Positions 8,399-18,800 are shown, numbered from the stretch's first letter. The stretch is DNA of 64,000 nucleotides from CAVVEQ01 sp963802095 (GCA_963802095.1 CAWDHI010000002.1:124001-188000); one strand, 5' to 3'. Program-made: numbers and translations. The notes: generated by a model not told the origin, from the sequence alone.

Positions 8399-8451
8399 TT
8401 TCCTTCTCCTCGAATATTCTCACCAATTAGATGCGGTGATCCCGGGATTTG

Positions 8452-9801
8452 TTACACAGATATTGAGCTATCCACGATCGTCAATGCGGAATCGATAATG
8501 CGTACTCCTTCCTCCAGTTCTTCTTCTGTGATGATGAGGGGTGGCAGGATCAACACATTCTGCCAATGGGTGTAGAGAAAGAGACCCTGATCCAGGCACT
8601 TCTGGCGGAAGGCGGTCATCACCGGGCTTGTTCTGCCATATGGGGATATGGCTTCTCGTGTTTTTCGGTTCTTTACCAGTTCCAGGCAGGAAAATAATCC
8701 AATCGAGCGCACCTCTCCTATGGAGGGATGCCTATCAGCAAGTTCGGTCAACATTTCTTTCATGGTTTCCCCCATCTTCTTTGCCCGCGCAACCAATCCA
8801 TCCTGCTGCATCACACCGATCACCGCAATCGCCGCAGCCAGGGAAATCGGATGCCCGTTGTAGGTCAAACCTCCTTCAAACACCCTTTCATTGAATGTAG
8901 AAGCGACATTCTCCGTCATGGCGACTGCGCCTAGGGGGGCATAACCGGAGGTGAGTCCTTTTGCCATGGTCATAATATCCGGCTTCACTTTCCAATGATC
9001 CACCGCGAACCATTCCCCTGTCCGGCCGAACCCGCTCATCACTTCGTCACAAATGAGCAGAAGACCATATTTTTCGCATATCGCCCGTACGCCTTCAAGA
9101 TAACCTTGGGGAGGAATCAGGATCCCATTGGTACCAGTGACTGTTTCGATCATAACCGCTGCGATGGTGGATGGATCCTCATATTCGATAATCTCTTCAA
9201 GATGGCGCATATAATCCCTGGTGAATTCCGCATCGGAGACTTCCGGTTTTTCCACATGGAAGCTGGAGCGATAACGGTAGGGATCCAGGAAATGCACAAC
9301 ACCGGGCATCACCATCGGTTCCCAGGCGGTTCTGCGCGGATCACCTGTCGCAGCAGCAGCCCCATGGGTAGCACCGTGGTAGGAGCGGTAGCGGGCTAAA
9401 ATCTTGAACTTGCCTGTTCTTGCCCGTGCCAGTTTAATTGCATTTTCGTTGGCGTCAGCCCCTCCGAGGGTGTAAAGAAATTTTGTCAAACCGGGAGGCA
9501 TGATCTCTGCTAATGTTTTTCCCAGCATTGCCCGTGGTTTGGTGGCCATTCCCGGTCCTGCAAAGGGAAGTTCCCGGAGCTGGTCGATCATCGCCTGGAT
9601 AACGCGTTCGTCACTGTGACCGATATTTACGTTCATCACTGTTGAATTGAAGTCAAGATAACGTTTGCCGTTCTCATCCCAGAAGAATACTCCTTTGGAG
9701 TGGACTACCGGGATCGGTTGCACTTTTTTCTGGGCAGACCAGGTCCAGAAATTATGCTCCATGGAAAATGGTAGGATATCTTTTTCTTTAAATTCTTTCA
9801 T
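8452..9801 (-). CDS. Class III aminotransferase (PLP)
   Basis: Fold-type I PLP enzyme of the class III (omega) family, 449 residues. Visible landmarks: GGADANENAIKLAR (phosphate-binding region, near 113), YRSYHGATHGAAAATGD (138-153), CDEVMSGFGRTG with Asp252 pairing with the pyridine nitrogen, and TMAKGLTSGY with the Schiff-base Lys281. It begins with aromatic-rich WTWSAQKKVQP, resembling taurine-pyruvate and beta-alanine-pyruvate aminotransferases, but the amino donor cannot be fixed from sequence. It starts 3 bases after the stop of the cyclase-family gene, so the pair is very likely translationally linked and may act on one substrate, such as an aromatic or beta-amino acid. Confidence 0.9.
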   Translation of the reverse strand: MKEFKEKDILPFSMEHNFWTWSAQKKVQPIPVVHSKGVFFWDENGKRYLDFNSTVMNVNIGHSDERVIQAMIDQLRELPFAGPGMATKPRAMLGKTLAEIMPPGLTKFLYTLGGADANENAIKLARARTGKFKILARYRSYHGATHGAAAATGDPRRTAWEPMVMPGVVHFLDPYRYRSSFHVEKPEVSDAEFTRDYMRHLEEIIEYEDPSTIAAVMIETVTGTNGILIPPQGYLEGVRAICEKYGLLLICDEVMSGFGRTGEWFAVDHWKVKPDIMTMAKGLTSGYAPLGAVAMTENVASTFNERVFEGGLTYNGHPISLAAAIAVIGVMQQDGLVARAKKMGETMKEMLTELADRHPSIGEVRSIGLFSCLELVKNRKTREAISPYGRTSPVMTAFRQKCLDQGLFLYTHWQNVLILPPLIITEEELEEGVRIIDSALTIVDSSISV

Positions 9802-9804
9802 TGG

Positions 9805-10440
9805 CTACTCCTCCACCAGGATAGCCCGGGTTGGTGATCCTTCGGTGGCATCAAGCTTCAGTGGCAGGCAAATGAGCTGATATATCCCCGGTTTAATCTT
9901 GGATAGATCAGCACCTTCCAGCAGTACCAATCCCGCCTGAAGGAAGACATCATGCACCGGTTTTCCAGAATCGAACGGGGCGACGGAAAGGTAATCCAAT
10001 CCGACCACTTTCATTCCCATTTCCACCAACATTGTGGCTCCATCAACGCTGATTCCAACAAAATCCTTATTGAAAACCGGGTTGGGCTGAATCCATTCCC
10101 TGGAATTGCGGGTTTTAAACAAAATCCGCGGGATGTTTTTGTCGATATTGGTTTTCACCAGCTCACTGGCTGTGATCAGGTCCACCTCATCACCCAGTTG
10201 AATTACCTGGCAGGTGCCATAAAAAGTATCCAGAGGGATCTCGTCAATCTTTTTTCCATCATTGACAAAATGGTAAGGCGCATCCAGGTGTGTGCCAGTA
10301 TGGACCCCCATTTTTAATTGGGAAAGATTATCCTCTTCCCCCTCTTCAATTTTCTTTGCTCTCTGCAGCCACACAGGGATATCCCCTGGCCAAACCGGTG
10401 TGTTGGGTTTGATGGTGAGTGAAATATCGTGGATTTTCAT
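9805..10440 (-). CDS. Cyclase-family (KynB-like) metal hydrolase
   Basis: A 211-residue member of the PF04199 family, which includes kynurenine formamidase and isatin hydrolase. The metal-binding signature HTGTHLD occupies residues 47-53, followed by APYHF; GISVDGATML and DYLSVAPFDSGKPVHDVFL form the rest of the site. ATG at 10440 is chosen over an upstream TTG at 10464 because GGAGGA lies just before it. It is squeezed between the CapA-like gene (14 bases upstream) and the aminotransferase (3 bases downstream). With an aminotransferase as neighbour, a role in opening an amide or lactam during amino acid breakdown is possible but unproven; kynureninase and tryptophan dioxygenase are not seen nearby. 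Confidence 0.88.
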   Translation of the reverse strand: MKIHDISLTIKPNTPVWPGDIPVWLQRAKKIEEGEEDNLSQLKMGVHTGTHLDAPYHFVNDGKKIDEIPLDTFYGTCQVIQLGDEVDLITASELVKTNIDKNIPRILFKTRNSREWIQPNPVFNKDFVGISVDGATMLVEMGMKVVGLDYLSVAPFDSGKPVHDVFLQAGLVLLEGADLSKIKPGIYQLICLPLKLDATEGSPTRAILVEE

Positions 10441-10454
10441 TTTTTCCTCCGTTA

Positions 10455-12077
10455 TTATTGCCAACCGCTGGCAGCAAAGATCTCGGATAAAAACTGTACC
10501 CGTTCATCCAGCGTCATCGGTCTGGGTTGTGCATAATCCTCCAGCATTCCGGTTAGCAGCTGGGTATTGATATATTTTCCATTATATAAGAAGTGCTTGT
10601 CATAGAATTCTCGCCTAGTTCCAACCACCGGGTAATCCATCTGGTCGAAGAATAGGTTACCTAATCCATAGTGTACCAGGCCAGAATCCCTGAACGAGAA
10701 ACCCTGCGGAAAATGGGATTGGCTCCCGCTGACAACCACCGCTCCGGCATCTGATATCGCGTCGAGTTGCTGCTTGACCCCGGCGAGCGGCATGGTTTCG
10801 TAATTTTCCTGACCTTGCAGGGTGGCAATCACCAGGATACCTTCTTCCCTCAACATTTTTATTTTTGCATGCATTTCCTCAAAATCACAACTGGCCGCGC
10901 CTGGATATTGATCTCCTGCCCAAACAAAATCTGGCCCTACCGGGTTACACCCAATGAATGCGATCCGATTACCGTTATGTTCGATGATCAATGGTTCTCT
11001 TGCTTGTAGAAGGTTCAATCCACCCCCAAATGTCTTTAACCCGCTTTGCTTGTAAAGATCATACGAATATTGAAAGGCATCCGGGTTGTAATCCAGAAGG
11101 TGATTACCGGTAAGCTCGACGATATCCACTCCCATTTGTTCGATCAGCGGGAAATGATCAGGATTCGAGCAAAATTGCAGATTGATCAACCAAGGGTCAG
11201 GTTCAGGGCAAACCGGGGTAAAGGAAGCTTCGTTGCTGATGTGGGTAAAATCCGCGTCTCTTAGGATTGAGCCGATCTTCAGACCGGGATAATCAATTCC
11301 CTTGCTGTTCATCCGTTCCGCTGTGCTGCGAACCAGCGCGGTGGTACCGGTCATCAATACAGAGGTCATCAGGGCGGGATCGAAATTCCCTGCTGACAGG
11401 ACGATCAATTCTCCAAGGTCCTGGTTCATTCCTTCCCCGCCATTTTTACTCCTTACCTGGAAATCCACCCGAAGGGGGTATTCTGCTGGAAGAAAACCGG
11501 TCATCAACGGATTTTGCCCATCTAGGTTGAGCACTTTGAGCCGCGGGTTGAGTTCCTCGAAGGGGATCAAACCCCAGCCATTTTCCTGCCAAAGCGCTTC
11601 CGTGATCTCATCTGGGTTGAGCACTCTGATCCCATTTTCAGCGGCTTTTCCCCATGCCGATTCAAATGCAGCCAGGGTCTCTACACTGAGCAGAATGGGT
11701 TTATCGGGAAAAGCTTTCACCGCCTGTCCCTGCCAGGCAAGCTTTAGCTCCTCCAGCGTGATCTCATCAACAACTGTGTTGAATGGAGCAACGAGGGTGT
11801 ATATCCATTGGCTGGAAGCGGCACCTCCCCCTGTCGGCTCAAGGAGGATATCGGCTTCTTCTTCTGATTGCGCAAACTCGAATGGAACTTCGATTATTAT
11901 GGAATTTTTCAATCCTGTGGGTACTGCATCTGAAATCCACACCCGGGGAATCACAGGGGTGGGCGTCAGGGTTGGCCTTGGGGGAAGCGAGGGGGGGATG
12001 GTTGGTTGAGATAGGGATAATCCGCTGCAACCCACGACGAAAATCAAAAAAAGGAAACCGAATGCCTTTTTTGTCAC
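10455..12077 (-). CDS. CapA-like lipoprotein with binding-protein-like N-domain (copy 1)
   Basis: Secreted lipoprotein of 540 residues: FGFLFLIFVVGC is a lipobox-ended signal peptide, then a Pro/Thr linker. Residues ~45-200 (WIYTLVAPFNTVVDEITLEELKLAWQG) resemble a type 2 periplasmic substrate-binding domain. Residues ~235-520 match the CapA/PgsA metallophosphatase-like family: NEASFTPVC, ELTGNHLLDYN, FIGCNPVG and HYGLGNLFFDQ. The usual GD-x-M-x-x-R opening is replaced by GTTALVRST. Start is GTG 12077, overlapping the stop of copy 2 in a GTGA junction. Anchored outside the membrane; CapA homologues act in poly-gamma-glutamate or capsule assembly, but the altered metal motif leaves function open. 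Confidence 0.85.
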   Translation of the reverse strand: MTKKAFGFLFLIFVVGCSGLSLSQPTIPPSLPPRPTLTPTPVIPRVWISDAVPTGLKNSIIIEVPFEFAQSEEEADILLEPTGGGAASSQWIYTLVAPFNTVVDEITLEELKLAWQGQAVKAFPDKPILLSVETLAAFESAWGKAAENGIRVLNPDEITEALWQENGWGLIPFEELNPRLKVLNLDGQNPLMTGFLPAEYPLRVDFQVRSKNGGEGMNQDLGELIVLSAGNFDPALMTSVLMTGTTALVRSTAERMNSKGIDYPGLKIGSILRDADFTHISNEASFTPVCPEPDPWLINLQFCSNPDHFPLIEQMGVDIVELTGNHLLDYNPDAFQYSYDLYKQSGLKTFGGGLNLLQAREPLIIEHNGNRIAFIGCNPVGPDFVWAGDQYPGAASCDFEEMHAKIKMLREEGILVIATLQGQENYETMPLAGVKQQLDAISDAGAVVVSGSQSHFPQGFSFRDSGLVHYGLGNLFFDQMDYPVVGTRREFYDKHFLYNGKYINTQLLTGMLEDYAQPRPMTLDERVQFLSEIFAASGWQ

Positions 12078-13663
12078 GGTGTACCCACCGGTGTCAGATA
12101 TCTTTCCAGGAACCATGCGGATTCTTCTGCCGTCATCAACCTGGGTTGAGCCTCGTCATCCCGGATGATTGCAATCGGCTCCACCCCAATTAATCTATTA
12201 TCATAAAACCAGTATCGATCCAGGAACGCCATACGCTCGATTTTGTTCATCTGGTCAAAGAACAGGTTTCCCAATCCATAATGGATGACCGTCTCCCCGC
12301 GGAATTCCATCACCTGCGGGCAGTGACCCTGGCTGCCACTCACGATCGTCGCCCCGGCATTCGCAGCCCTCTGGAAATCACCTCGTTGTGGACCTACAGG
12401 CTCCGGCTGACAAACCTCCATATGCTGAAAAGTCACAATAGCGTTGTAACCCTGGCTGCGAAGCTCTTCAATAGTACTCTTTAATCGTTCGGCGTTGCAG
12501 GGGTTGGAGCCCGGAGACATCTCCTTTGCCATATTGTATTTCGGACCCACCGAGTTACACCCCAAGAACGCGATCCGATTGCCATTGGTCTCGATTTTTA
12601 CAGGCAGAGCAGCTTCCGGGAGGTCCCTGCCGCCGCCGTAAAACGGAAGATCATTCTGTTCAAAAAGATCCAGGGTGTATATGAACGGTCCACTTCCGTA
12701 ATCCAGCTCATGATTCCCGGTCAGCTCGATGATATCGGTGCCGATCGATTTGAGCAAATCAAAATATTGTGGTTTGCTGCAGAATTTTGTACCGGAACCT
12801 TCCAAATCGCAACCAGGATTGAAGGAAACTTCGTTGCTGATATGTGTGATATCGGCAGATCTTAAGAGTTCACCAATTAATTCCGCTGGATACAGACTGC
12901 CTTTCTCGTCCATCAACCTGCCTGTTCCCCGGGTGAGTGCGGTAGTACCGGTCAGAATCACCGAGGATAAATTTTGCGGGTCAAAGTTAGAAGTCGGAGC
13001 GTAAAAATCCTCATGCAGAAAAAGCGCATCCACAGCTTCCTGATCACCGCTAAGAGTAAACTGGATAACGCTTCCTCCCTCCCGGTAACCATCGCTATCC
13101 CTGAGCTGCCACGTTTTGGAAAGGTCCTCAAACGGGATCAACGCGTATGAATCTTTTGTGCTCAAAACTGTGGAAAGTAGATCCTTACTCTCCACCGGTA
13201 AAAAGGCTCCGCACTTAAAGGCATGGGGCGAGGTTCCGATTAACGCTGACATTGATTCCTGGGATGCTACCAAAACATCACATGGGAGGTCCGGATCGAT
13301 AGTTATTCGTGGAAAAGGTGCGGCGATGACATAATGCCATTCGCTGAACGGCATAGCGTAACTTTTATCCATGGAGGTTGTACCGAGGATCACACTGGCA
13401 ACTTCTCTCTCCTCCACAACCTGAACACCCTCCGGAAGCGTGATCGATTTCTTCAACCCGGGTGGGACATCTGCAGTAAAGTAAACCCGGACCTGGTCAA
13501 TTGGAAAAGGAGTAGGCGATACCCGGAAAGTAGGTTCCGGTGATGGTGTTACTGAAACAGCGGAATCCAGGGCCGTTGAAAGGCAACCGCTAATTAAAAA
13601 CACGCCCGGAATGAGCAAAAGAAGGGAATATCCGATTCGAAAGTGAGGAAATAATGATCTCAT
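12074..13663 (-). CDS. CapA-like lipoprotein with binding-protein-like N-domain (copy 2)
   Basis: Paralogue of the next gene, 529 residues, same order of parts: signal peptide with lipobox (LIPGVFLISGC), Pro-rich linker, binding-protein-like N-domain (WHYVIAAPFPRITIDPDLP), CapA-like C-domain with NEVSFNPGC, ELTGNHELDYG, FLGCNSVGP, SGSQGHCPQ and HYGLGNLFFDQ. Again GTTALTRGT stands where CapA has GD. ATG 13663 is preferred: a TATAAT box at 13694-13689 (minus) lies too close to permit the longer reading frame upstream. No good Shine-Dalgarno site is seen. This gene heads the minus-strand series CapA-CapA-cyclase-aminotransferase-trxB. Confidence 0.83.
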   Translation of the reverse strand: MRSLFPHFRIGYSLLLLIPGVFLISGCLSTALDSAVSVTPSPEPTFRVSPTPFPIDQVRVYFTADVPPGLKKSITLPEGVQVVEEREVASVILGTTSMDKSYAMPFSEWHYVIAAPFPRITIDPDLPCDVLVASQESMSALIGTSPHAFKCGAFLPVESKDLLSTVLSTKDSYALIPFEDLSKTWQLRDSDGYREGGSVIQFTLSGDQEAVDALFLHEDFYAPTSNFDPQNLSSVILTGTTALTRGTGRLMDEKGSLYPAELIGELLRSADITHISNEVSFNPGCDLEGSGTKFCSKPQYFDLLKSIGTDIIELTGNHELDYGSGPFIYTLDLFEQNDLPFYGGGRDLPEAALPVKIETNGNRIAFLGCNSVGPKYNMAKEMSPGSNPCNAERLKSTIEELRSQGYNAIVTFQHMEVCQPEPVGPQRGDFQRAANAGATIVSGSQGHCPQVMEFRGETVIHYGLGNLFFDQMNKIERMAFLDRYWFYDNRLIGVEPIAIIRDDEAQPRLMTAEESAWFLERYLTPVGTP

Positions 13664-13782
13664 AACAGTGGAGTTTCCGAACCTCGCAATTATACCCTTC
13701 CCCATTTTGCCGATTCTGATAGCCTTTGATAGCCTGCGCACCTATAATTCAATTAGCGATTATTGTGGGAACAGGTGAATAT

Positions 13783-14940
13783 ATGCGTGAAGTAGCCGTG
13801 GCAGGTTTTGGTCAGACAAAAATCGAAGAGCAATGGGAGAAATCCTTACGCGAGTTGGCTGGGGAAGCGGCTCTTTGCGCCCTGGAAGCCTCCGAATTCA
13901 ACCGGGTGGACGCGGTATATATCGGAAATATGATGTCGAGTTCTGCAAACCACCAGCAGCATCTCGGTCCCTATATCTCTGATTGGATCGGGATGCGCTA
14001 CACAGAAGCCCTGCGAATCGAAGCCGCTTGTAGCTCGGGTGCTGCTGCTTTTCGAGCCGGAGTGTTGGCTGTGGCTTCAGGTGACGTTGAATCCGCGCTT
14101 GTGATCGGGGTTGAAAAAATGACTGATTCCCCTGGAGACGAGATCACCGCTGCCCTGGCCACCGCAGCGGACGCAGATTGGGAAGTGGATCAGGGAATAA
14201 CCTTCGTAGCGTTGAACGCGCTGATTATGCGGAGATACATGTATGAACATGGTTGGGAGAAAAAAGATTTCGCACCATTTTCCGTCAACGCACACGCCAA
14301 TGGAGCACACAACCCAAATGCCAGGTTTCAATCTCCAGTCAGCGAGGCGGATTATCTCAAAGCCGGGATGATCGCAGAACCGATTAATCTGATGGATGCA
14401 TCGCCAATGGGAGATGGCGCTGCTGCGATTCTTCTCCTCCCCTTGGATTCTCCTTTTCTCAAACCCGGCTTAAAACCCGTAAAAGTTGCCGCATCTGCTG
14501 CTGCAACAGATACAATCGCTGCCCATGGACGAAAGGAAGCTACCTGGTTGAAAGCTGCTGAGATATCCAGCAAGCAGGCATATTCCCAGGCAGGACTCAG
14601 CCCCAATGATATTCAAGTATTCGAAGCTCACGATGCTTTCAGCATCATGGCAGCGCTTTCCCTGGAAGCTTGCGGTTTTGCAGAGAGGGGTAAAGCCCCC
14701 CGCCTTGCCCTCGAAGGCGAGATCTGCCCTACCGGGAGAATCCCAATATCCACCCGCGGCGGTCTAAAAGCCCGCGGACATCCAGTTGGAGCAACCGGGG
14801 TTTACCAGTTGGTCGAGGTGATTCAACAATTACGTGGAGAAGCATCCGGCACCCAGGTGGAAAATGTTAGGATCGGAATGGCTCAGAACATAGGCGGAAG
14901 TGGTTCGAACATAATCACACATATTCTAAGAACCGCTTAG
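13783..14940 (+). CDS. Thiolase-like protein (SCP2/acetyl-CoA acetyltransferase type)
   Basis: A 385-residue thiolase-fold protein. The acyl-accepting Cys83 is in EAACSSGAAAFRAG, the His of the second site is in ARGHPVGATG, and the C-terminal glycine loop is MAQNIGGSGSN. The second catalytic Cys of degradative thiolases (C-x-G near the end) is missing, as in SCP-x/archaeal-type thiolases. Those archaeal proteins usually pair with HMG-CoA synthase and a DUF35 protein to feed the mevalonate pathway; neither is adjacent here, although a mevalonate-pathway gene occurs at 52838. ATG 13783 has AGGTGA upstream; the in-frame start at 13726 would lie upstream of the -10 box TATAAT at 13743. Confidence 0.88.
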   Translation: MREVAVAGFGQTKIEEQWEKSLRELAGEAALCALEASEFNRVDAVYIGNMMSSSANHQQHLGPYISDWIGMRYTEALRIEAACSSGAAAFRAGVLAVASGDVESALVIGVEKMTDSPGDEITAALATAADADWEVDQGITFVALNALIMRRYMYEHGWEKKDFAPFSVNAHANGAHNPNARFQSPVSEADYLKAGMIAEPINLMDASPMGDGAAAILLLPLDSPFLKPGLKPVKVAASAAATDTIAAHGRKEATWLKAAEISSKQAYSQAGLSPNDIQVFEAHDAFSIMAALSLEACGFAERGKAPRLALEGEICPTGRIPISTRGGLKARGHPVGATGVYQLVEVIQQLRGEASGTQVENVRIGMAQNIGGSGSNIITHILRTA

Positions 14941-15813
14941 ATGCATTATTTTTCCAAAAAGAATCTGCTCGAATACCGCAAGCAAACCTACCGCATATCC
15001 GCTAGGGGAATGCTCCACACACCCGCAGAAGCCAGGAATTTTATTGACGAACGGGGATTCATATTCTTCTGGCCGGTGAAGGGCATCGACCTTCCCAGCT
15101 TGTGGGTGGCTACAGCCGGAGACCGCCCCGTACCGGATGAGCATGACGACCCAGGGCATAAAACCTGGGGGTGGAAGGACAATGGTCTGGGGAAGCACCA
15201 ATGGTATTATGCTAAAGTTTTACGGCATAAAGGTACTTTCATTTCCCAAGCCTTAATACCATATTTCTATGCCCTTTCTCCCAATTATGGGGATCCGGAG
15301 GAAGATTACCTGCTGCAATACCAGGAGGGTACGCTCACCAGTGAATGCAAACAGGTTTTTGAAGCCCTATTAAGGGAAGGACCTCTGGATACGATCAGCC
15401 TCAAAAAAGCTGCACGTATTTCCAGCGCTGGGAGCGAAGGCCGTTTTGCCAAAGCTTTGGATCACCTTCAGGCAGAATTGAAGGTCCTTCCAGTTGGGAC
15501 CGCTGAGGTTGGCGCATGGAAATACGCCTACATCTACGACCTCACCCATCGCCATATGTTGGAGCTACCCGAAAAAGCCCGCCCGATCGGGGAACGCGAA
15601 GCCAGGCATGAGTTGGTAATCACTTTTTTCAAATCTGTGGGTGCTGCGCCTGTATCGAACCTCAAGAAGATCTTTGGCTGGGCGCAACCCCCCCTCGAAA
15701 AAACGATCCAGGAGTTAATCGCTCCCACAGGACCATTACTGGGGGTCGAGATCGAAGGAGTCAAAGATCCCTGCCTTGGTTTAAGAACACTGGATTACCA
15801 GGAAAAAAGCTGA
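14941..15813 (+). CDS. AlkZ-related winged-helix protein
   Basis: A 290-residue soluble protein that begins on the base after the thiolase stop, so the two are co-transcribed and probably coupled. It contains a characteristic block HDDPGHKTWGWKD-x-LGK-x-x-WYYAKVLRHKGTF (about residues 66-103) and a later helix-rich part with winged-helix-like ISLKKAARISSAGSEGRFAKALDHLQAEL. This resembles AlkZ/YcaQ-family (HTH_42) proteins, whose studied members are DNA glycosylases that remove crosslinks or bulky adducts. The catalytic QxQ/QxD motif of AlkZ is not evident, so glycosylase activity is not assured. No signal peptide or membrane helix. Confidence 0.65.
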   Translation: MHYFSKKNLLEYRKQTYRISARGMLHTPAEARNFIDERGFIFFWPVKGIDLPSLWVATAGDRPVPDEHDDPGHKTWGWKDNGLGKHQWYYAKVLRHKGTFISQALIPYFYALSPNYGDPEEDYLLQYQEGTLTSECKQVFEALLREGPLDTISLKKAARISSAGSEGRFAKALDHLQAELKVLPVGTAEVGAWKYAYIYDLTHRHMLELPEKARPIGEREARHELVITFFKSVGAAPVSNLKKIFGWAQPPLEKTIQELIAPTGPLLGVEIEGVKDPCLGLRTLDYQEKS

Positions 15814-15877
15814 CGTTTCATCAATCAGAAACCTGTATAATTATTTATTCCTGCCTGCTCTGCGAGGTTAATTTTTC

Positions 15878-18800
15878 ATGGAATTCCATATTTCACGCAT
15901 CAGCCGTGACCGCTACCAGTTCGAAGAAAGCCTTTTTTCTTATAACGGCAATGCGATCCTGGCTAATTTCCATGCCGCGCGCGTATTTGCCCGGAAAATC
16001 AATGAGCAGCGCAACTTGGTTGCCTTCCCCGAATCTGCTGCACAAGCCGGGCAGATCAATGCCATGGGGTTGATCGATGAGATCCTTCACCATATTATCG
16101 AGCTCTACAGGCGTGAAAGAAAATCTGATATTTTAATACTTGCCCTCAAGCAATTGGACGGTAAATTTACCCGCACCGCTGTAGACGGAATGCTCCTTCA
16201 ATTCATTCAGGAATTCCCACCTTTGGGAGTATATCGGAATGAGACAACTGCAAAGGAATATTTAAAAGGTTCCACGCTGGGAGTTCCAAACAGGGAATCG
16301 GTTTTGGAGGAAATGATTCTGTTGCGGGTGAATAACGAAAATCCCGCCCTTCAGCCTTTTGAGGAATTGTTCAGCGATCAAAACCTCGCTGCAAACACCG
16401 TCTACCTCCCTGCAATCCGAGAGTTGGAACTCTTCTTCGAGCTTCAACCCCGTTTTGGACCTGATAACCAGCCTCTGCTGGAAATGCTTCGCGCTCCCGC
16501 CAAAAAACACCCCAATTCCCTGGAAGACCAGCTCGAATTTATCCGGGTACGGTGGTCCGTCCTTCTGGGACATTTTCTCTACCGTTTGCTTAGCAGCCTC
16601 GATATGATCAAAGAGGAGCAGAAAATTGCATCATTTGGCACTGGACCTGTCCAGATTCCCATTTATCACCTGAAGCACGCTGCAGGGTTAGAGCCTGAGG
16701 AGGAACGCTTCAGTCCAGATAAGGAATGGATGCCGAAGCTGGTTCTCCTTGCGAAGAACACGTATGTGTGGCTCCACCAGTTGAGCCATAAATACGGTTA
16801 CGAGATTTCCTACCTGGACCAAATCCCGGATGAGGAACTGGACCGGATGGCGGCCAGTGGATTCACTGGGCTGTGGCTTATCGGCCTTTGGGAACGCAGC
16901 CGGGCATCTGCCAGGATCAAGCAAATGTGCGGAAACCCGGATGCGATCGCCTCAGCGTACTCTCTATATGATTACCGCATCGCAGACCCGCTTGGAGGGG
17001 ATGCAGGGTTTGAAAACCTGAAGCAAAGAGCCTGGTTACGCGGAATCCGATTGGCTTCGGATATGGTTCCTAATCATATGGGGATCGATTCCCCCTGGGT
17101 GATGGACCACCCGGATTGGTTCCTTTCTCTGGATTACCCGCCTTTCCCCTCACATACATTCAACGGCACTAACCTTTCCGAGAACCCTTTGATCGGGGTC
17201 TACCTTGAAGACCATTATTTCGATCGCACGGATGCTGCTGTCGAGTTTAAACGGGTGGATTTCAACACTGGAGATACCCGCTATATCTATCATGGTAACG
17301 ATGGCACTTCCATGCCCTGGAACGATACAGCCCAGCTGGATTACATGAACCCGGTCGTTCGGGAGGCTGTGATCCAGACGATTTTAGCCGTTGCCCGTAA
17401 GTTCCCGATAATACGCTTTGATGCCGCCATGACCCTTGCGAAAAAACATTTTCAACGTCTTTGGTTCCCGGAACCTGGCACAGGTGGCGCCATTCCCACC
17501 CGTGCAGATTTCAGCATGACCAGGGAGCAATTCAACGAAAAAATGCCGTTGGAGTTCTGGCGGGAGGTCGTCGACAGGGCCTCTGTGGAAGCACCCGATA
17601 CCCTGCTTTTAGCCGAGGCATTCTGGCTGATGGAGGGTTATTTTGTCCGTACGTTAGGGATGCACAGGGTTTACAACTCGGCTTTCATGCACATGCTGCG
17701 CAACGAGGATAACGCCGGTTACCGTCAGCTAATAAAGAACACCCTGGAGTACGACCCTGAGATTCTTAAGCGTTATGTGAATTTCATGAATAATCCCGAC
17801 GAGCGCACCGCCGTGGACCAATTCGGAAAGGGTGACAAGTACTTTGGGATTTGTACCCTGATGGCAACGCTTCCTGGTCTACCCATGTTTGGTCACGGAC
17901 AGGTGGAGGGATATTCGGAAAAGTACGGAATGGAATTCACCCGTCCGCTCTGGCAGGAGATAGAGGATACCGATTTGATCGAACGGCATAAGCGCCTCAT
18001 CTTTCCTCTGTTGCACCAGCGGGAGCTTTTCGCCGGGGTGGAAAACTTCCAACTTTACGACCTTTTCACCTCCGGTGGCCATGTGGATGAAAATGTTTTA
18101 GCCTACAGCAACCGTTTCCAGGGAAGAAGCGCGCTGGTAGTTTATAACAACAAATTCTCTCAAGCCTCGGGTTGGATTAAAACATCCTGCGCGAAGGCAG
18201 CCCGCTCCGTCGGGGATAAGCGCTTGATTTCCCGGAGAAATCTTGCTGAAAGTCTGGGTATAAATCCCTCTCCGGGTTCATTCACAATATTTCGTGATCA
18301 AATGAGCGGCTTGGAGTTTATTCGCTCATCAGCAGAGCTTTACGATAACGGGCTGCAGATTAACCTGAATGCCTTCGAATGCCAGGTGTTGCTGGATTTC
18401 AGGCAGGTTAGGGACGACCAATGGAAATCCTATTCTCAGCTTTGGGCTACTTTGGGTGGTAGAGGCGTACCAGATATTGAATTCACATTGCAGGAAATGA
18501 ATTTTCAACCAGTTCTACTCCCATTCCAGGAGTTGGCGAACAAACACCATTTTGAACTCCTTCTTGCCAGTCGAATAAAGGAAAAGGATAAGAAATTACC
18601 CCTGACACTGACGGAAGCCTACCAGGCAAGAATCCTTAAGCTTGTCGAAGGCGCTGCCCAGGTCACAGGTAAGAAAATGCCGCTCGTAGATGTCGCTGGC
18701 CTCGCTCGAAAACAACTTGAGACCATTTTATCCATGCAGGTGATCGATAACCTATTTCCCCAAGCTATTGGGGTGCGTTATAAAAGAATGTTTTCAATTT

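Noticed and set aside
13717..13734. Direct repeat of TGATAGCC upstream of the thiolase gene
   Set aside because: Two short copies ten bases apart; no fit to -35/-10 spacing and likely chance.
14941..15813. DUF35/OB-fold partner of the thiolase
   Set aside because: Length, lack of the zinc-ribbon Cys and the HDDPGHKTWGWKD block do not fit DUF35; AlkZ-related is better.
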